Positions 5,772 to 7,635 of a DNA stretch of 7,635 nucleotides are shown here, in pieces. Origin of the DNA: Acidobacteriota bacterium (GTDB lineage Bacteria; Acidobacteriota; Vicinamibacteria; Vicinamibacterales; CAVVIG01); the NCBI GenBank assembly GCA_003223775.1, contig QHWK01000549.1:1-7635 (forward strand), in the 5' to 3' direction. The notes under the pieces are model-generated. The model did not search any database. It was not told the origin of the DNA and saw only the letters and a program-made list of their open reading frames with translations. Position numbers and translations under genes: made by a program. Position 1 is the first letter of the stretch; the number at the start of each line of letters is the position of its first letter.

Positions 5772-7406
5772 CTACCGAACCGTGGGGTACTTGATCCCGA
5801 GCTGGTCCAGGTAATTCTTGTACTTCGTCGGGTCGTAGTAATACTTCTTCATCTCCGGCCGATATTTCGCCATCGTCTGCTCGTTCAGCCAGATGGCCGG
5901 CTTGTCCTCGGGGCGCATCAGCGGGACGTATTTCGTCGTCTTCGTCTGCACGTTCCGGAAGTAATCCCACGCCTGCGCAACGAGCTCGGGCTTCATCAGG
6001 AAATCAATCACCGTCAGCGCCACGACTTTGGCGCCCGCCTGGATGCCCTTGTGCGCGATCGGCGTCGCCATCGAGATCGCGTTCGCCCAGTTGTGGCCCG
6101 GGCCGGCCGCCATGTTCGATGGATAGCGCAGCGTCACCGTCGGCACGTTCCACGAGATGTCGCCGATGTCGTCCGAGCCGCCGCCGCGCTTCTCCTCGTC
6201 GGGAATCGCCTCGCGGCCGCCGAGCGGCTGCAGCTTCGTCGCCATGCCGACTTCCGGCACTTTCAGCTCGCGCTGCAGCGCCCTGGCCAGCGTCTGATCC
6301 GCCTCGGACCACTGCGGCAGCCCGACCTTCTCGATGTTCGCATGCATCACCTCGGCAATCGTCTTGTTGAAATGGCCCGGCCACGCCGATCCGAGGATGC
6401 GCATCGACACCGTCGTGTCGGTCATCATCGCGGCCGCCTTCGCCATGCGGTCGCCGATCTCGTTCATCTCCTTGATGTGCGCGTAGTCGGTCTCGCGGAA
6501 GTAGTACCAGACGGAGGCGTTCGGCGGGACGACGTTGGGCTGATCGCCGCCGTTGGTGATGACGTAGTGCGACCGCTGCTGGATGCGGAGGTGCTCGCGG
6601 CGGAAATTCCAGGCGACATCCATCAGCTCCACGGCGTCGAGCGCCGAACGGCCGCGCCACGGCGCGCTCGCCGCGTGCGCGCTCTCGCCTTTGAAGCTGT
6701 ACTCGACTGAGACGAGGCCGTTCTGCGTGCCGTCGCCCCACGAGACGCCGAGGTTGTCGCCGACGTGCGCGAAGATCGAGATGTCGACGTCCTTGAACAG
6801 CCCCGCCCTCACGTAGTACGCCTTCGTGCCGACGAGCTCCTCCGCGATCCCGGGCCACAGCATCAGCGTCCCCTGCAGATGCTGCTGCTCCATGACCTTC
6901 TTGGCGGCGAGCGCCGCCGCGATCTGGAGCGGCATCCCCGAGTTGTGCCCTTCACCGTGCCCGGGCGCGCCTTCGATGATCGGATCGTGCCATGCGACGC
7001 CGGGCTTCTGCGACGCCTGCGGAATGCAGTCGACGTCGGAGCCGAGCGCAATCACCGGCTTGCCCGATCCCCACCGCGCGGTCCATGCGGTCGGGATGCC
7101 GGCGACGCCTTCCTGCACCGTGAAGCCGTTCTGCCGCAGGATCGCGGTGAGGAACTTCGTCGTCTCGAACTCCTGAAAGCCGAGCTCGCCGAAGCTGAAG
7201 ACCGAGTCGTTCCACTTCTGGATGTTCTCCTGCATCGCGTCGACCTCGAGGCCGACGTTCTGCTTGTACTGAAGCGCCTCGGGCGTCGTCGCGCCGGTTG
7301 CGACGGGACCCGTCGGCGTCGACTCGGCCGGCGGCTGACGCCGCTGCGCGCCGAGCGACACCGTCAACGCGAATGCCACGATCGCGAGAGCAATCCCTCG
7401 AGTCAT
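5772..7406 (-). CDS. Exported M20 family amidohydrolase (AbgB-like)
   Basis: 544 residues from ATG 7406. M20 metallopeptidases of this type (AbgB, hippurate and N-acyl-amino-acid hydrolases) cleave amide bonds with a two-metal centre. A signal peptide (MTRGIALAIVAFALTVSLGAQ) predicts export. Visible sites are ALGSDVDCIP (about 120-129), GHGEGHNSG (149-157), the Glu pair in AEELVG (189-190), FAHVGD with His214, dimerisation-domain GESAHA (240-245) and C-terminal GPGHNW with His438. The usual metal-binding Cys of CGHD/CGHN is Glu152 here. The protein exceeds AbgB by roughly 60 residues because of a Tyr/Lys-rich tail ending YYYDPTKYKNYL then LGIKYPT, which its upstream paralogue shares at 42 of 51 positions. 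An in-frame GTG at 7436 would overlap the upstream stop as GTGA, but ATG 7406 has GGAG at ideal spacing and restores a normal signal peptide. The exact substrate is unknown. Confidence 0.92.
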   Translation of the reverse strand: MTRGIALAIVAFALTVSLGAQRRQPPAESTPTGPVATGATTPEALQYKQNVGLEVDAMQENIQKWNDSVFSFGELGFQEFETTKFLTAILRQNGFTVQEGVAGIPTAWTARWGSGKPVIALGSDVDCIPQASQKPGVAWHDPIIEGAPGHGEGHNSGMPLQIAAALAAKKVMEQQHLQGTLMLWPGIAEELVGTKAYYVRAGLFKDVDISIFAHVGDNLGVSWGDGTQNGLVSVEYSFKGESAHAASAPWRGRSALDAVELMDVAWNFRREHLRIQQRSHYVITNGGDQPNVVPPNASVWYYFRETDYAHIKEMNEIGDRMAKAAAMMTDTTVSMRILGSAWPGHFNKTIAEVMHANIEKVGLPQWSEADQTLARALQRELKVPEVGMATKLQPLGGREAIPDEEKRGGGSDDIGDISWNVPTVTLRYPSNMAAGPGHNWANAISMATPIAHKGIQAGAKVVALTVIDFLMKPELVAQAWDYFRNVQTKTTKYVPLMRPEDKPAIWLNEQTMAKYRPEMKKYYYDPTKYKNYLDQLGIKYPTVR

Positions 7407-7413
7407 TGGTGTG

Positions 7414-7417
7414 CTCC
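7414..7417 (-). promoter_or_regulatory. Shine-Dalgarno deciding the M20 start
   Basis: GGAG is followed by a 7-nt spacer (CACACCA) and ATG at 7406-7404 on the minus strand. This favours ATG 7406 over GTG 7436, which would add ten charged residues before the signal peptide. Confidence 0.75.
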
Positions 7418-7432
7418 GAAGTTCGGGTCTTG

Positions 7433-7635
7433 TCACTGCTGCTGCGATTTCGTCGCCGGCTTCTCCGTCGTCGGGTACTTGATGCCGAGCTGCTCGAGAT
7501 AGTTCTTGTACTTCGTCGGGTCGTAGTAGTACTTGCGCATCTCGGGCCGGTACTTCTCCATCCGCTCCTTGTTCAACCAGATCGCCGGCTGATCCTCCGG
7601 GCGGATGAGCGGGATGTACTTTTTGTCCTTCATCT
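7433..7635 (-). CDS. M20 family amidohydrolase paralogue, C-terminal fragment (5' end off-window)
   Basis: Only the last 67 codons lie in the window and the frame is still open at the right edge. The Met at 7633 is internal, because the downstream paralogue carries homologous sequence on both sides of this point. The visible part reads KYIPLIRPEDQPAIWLN, then KYRPEMRKYYYDPTKYKNY, then LGIKYPT, and matches the tail of the next gene at 42 of 51 residues. A 12-residue extra end (TTEKPATKSQQQ) precedes the TGA. It ends 26 nt before the ATG of the downstream gene, so the two are a tandem duplication and probably co-transcribed. No catalytic residues are visible; the family call rests on the shared tail and the adjacency. 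Confidence 0.85.
   Translation of the reverse strand, partial: MKDKKYIPLIRPEDQPAIWLNKERMEKYRPEMRKYYYDPTKYKNYLEQLGIKYPTTEKPATKSQQQ

Noticed and set aside
7407..7436. GTG 7436 as start of the M20 gene, overlapping the upstream stop as GTGA
   Set aside because: ATG 7406 has GGAG at 7-nt spacing and gives a normal signal peptide; the GTG start would place ten charged residues in front of it.

Overview
The window is GC-rich DNA (roughly two thirds G+C by eye) with closely spaced genes, mostly on the minus strand. It encodes mainly exported hydrolases and a haem/copper oxidoreductase, separated by short spacers full of palindromes and short tandem repeats. This mix (penicillin-acylase paralogues, AbgB-like M20 amidohydrolases, DinB-fold protein, cytochrome c/copper-monooxygenase fusion) fits an Acidobacteriota-type genome, perhaps Vicinamibacteria. 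That assignment is inference from gene content; there is no phylogenetic marker here.

Layout, left to right. (1) Positions 1 to about 1216, minus: 3'-truncated penicillin-acylase-family lipoprotein whose catalytic Ser-Asn-Asn-Trp segment is absent. (2) 1184-1263: large imperfect palindrome covering its signal-peptide region. (3) 1283-1777, plus: DinB-family protein. (4) 1778-1933: convergent spacer with a REPIN-like pair of GTAG-headed palindromes followed by eight 9-bp units. (5) 1934-4324, minus: complete penicillin acylase with Ser256, His278 and Asn496 in place. (6) 4325-4447: spacer with a heptamer-like array and a hairpin. (7) 4448-5686, minus: exported c-type cytochrome domain fused to a PHM-like copper monooxygenase domain. 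(8) 5687-5771: spacer with a second GTAG-headed palindrome. (9) 5772-7406, minus: exported M20 amidohydrolase. (10) 7433-7635, minus: C-terminal end of a tandem M20 paralogue running off the right edge.

Two local duplications shape the locus: two penicillin acylases, one apparently dead, and two tandem M20 amidohydrolases sharing an unusual Tyr/Lys-rich C-terminal tail. The minus-strand genes from 7635 to 1934 could form one transcription unit, since they are co-directional with gaps of 26, 85 and 123 nt. The middle spacers carry structured repeats that may attenuate or separate transcripts. Penicillin acylases, M20 amidohydrolases and PHM-type monooxygenases all handle amide-linked or N-acyl compounds, and the proteins with visible N-termini all look exported. 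A shared role in extracytoplasmic breakdown of N-acylated amino acids or peptides is a reasonable but unproven hypothesis. I see no tRNA, rRNA, CRISPR array or transposase gene.
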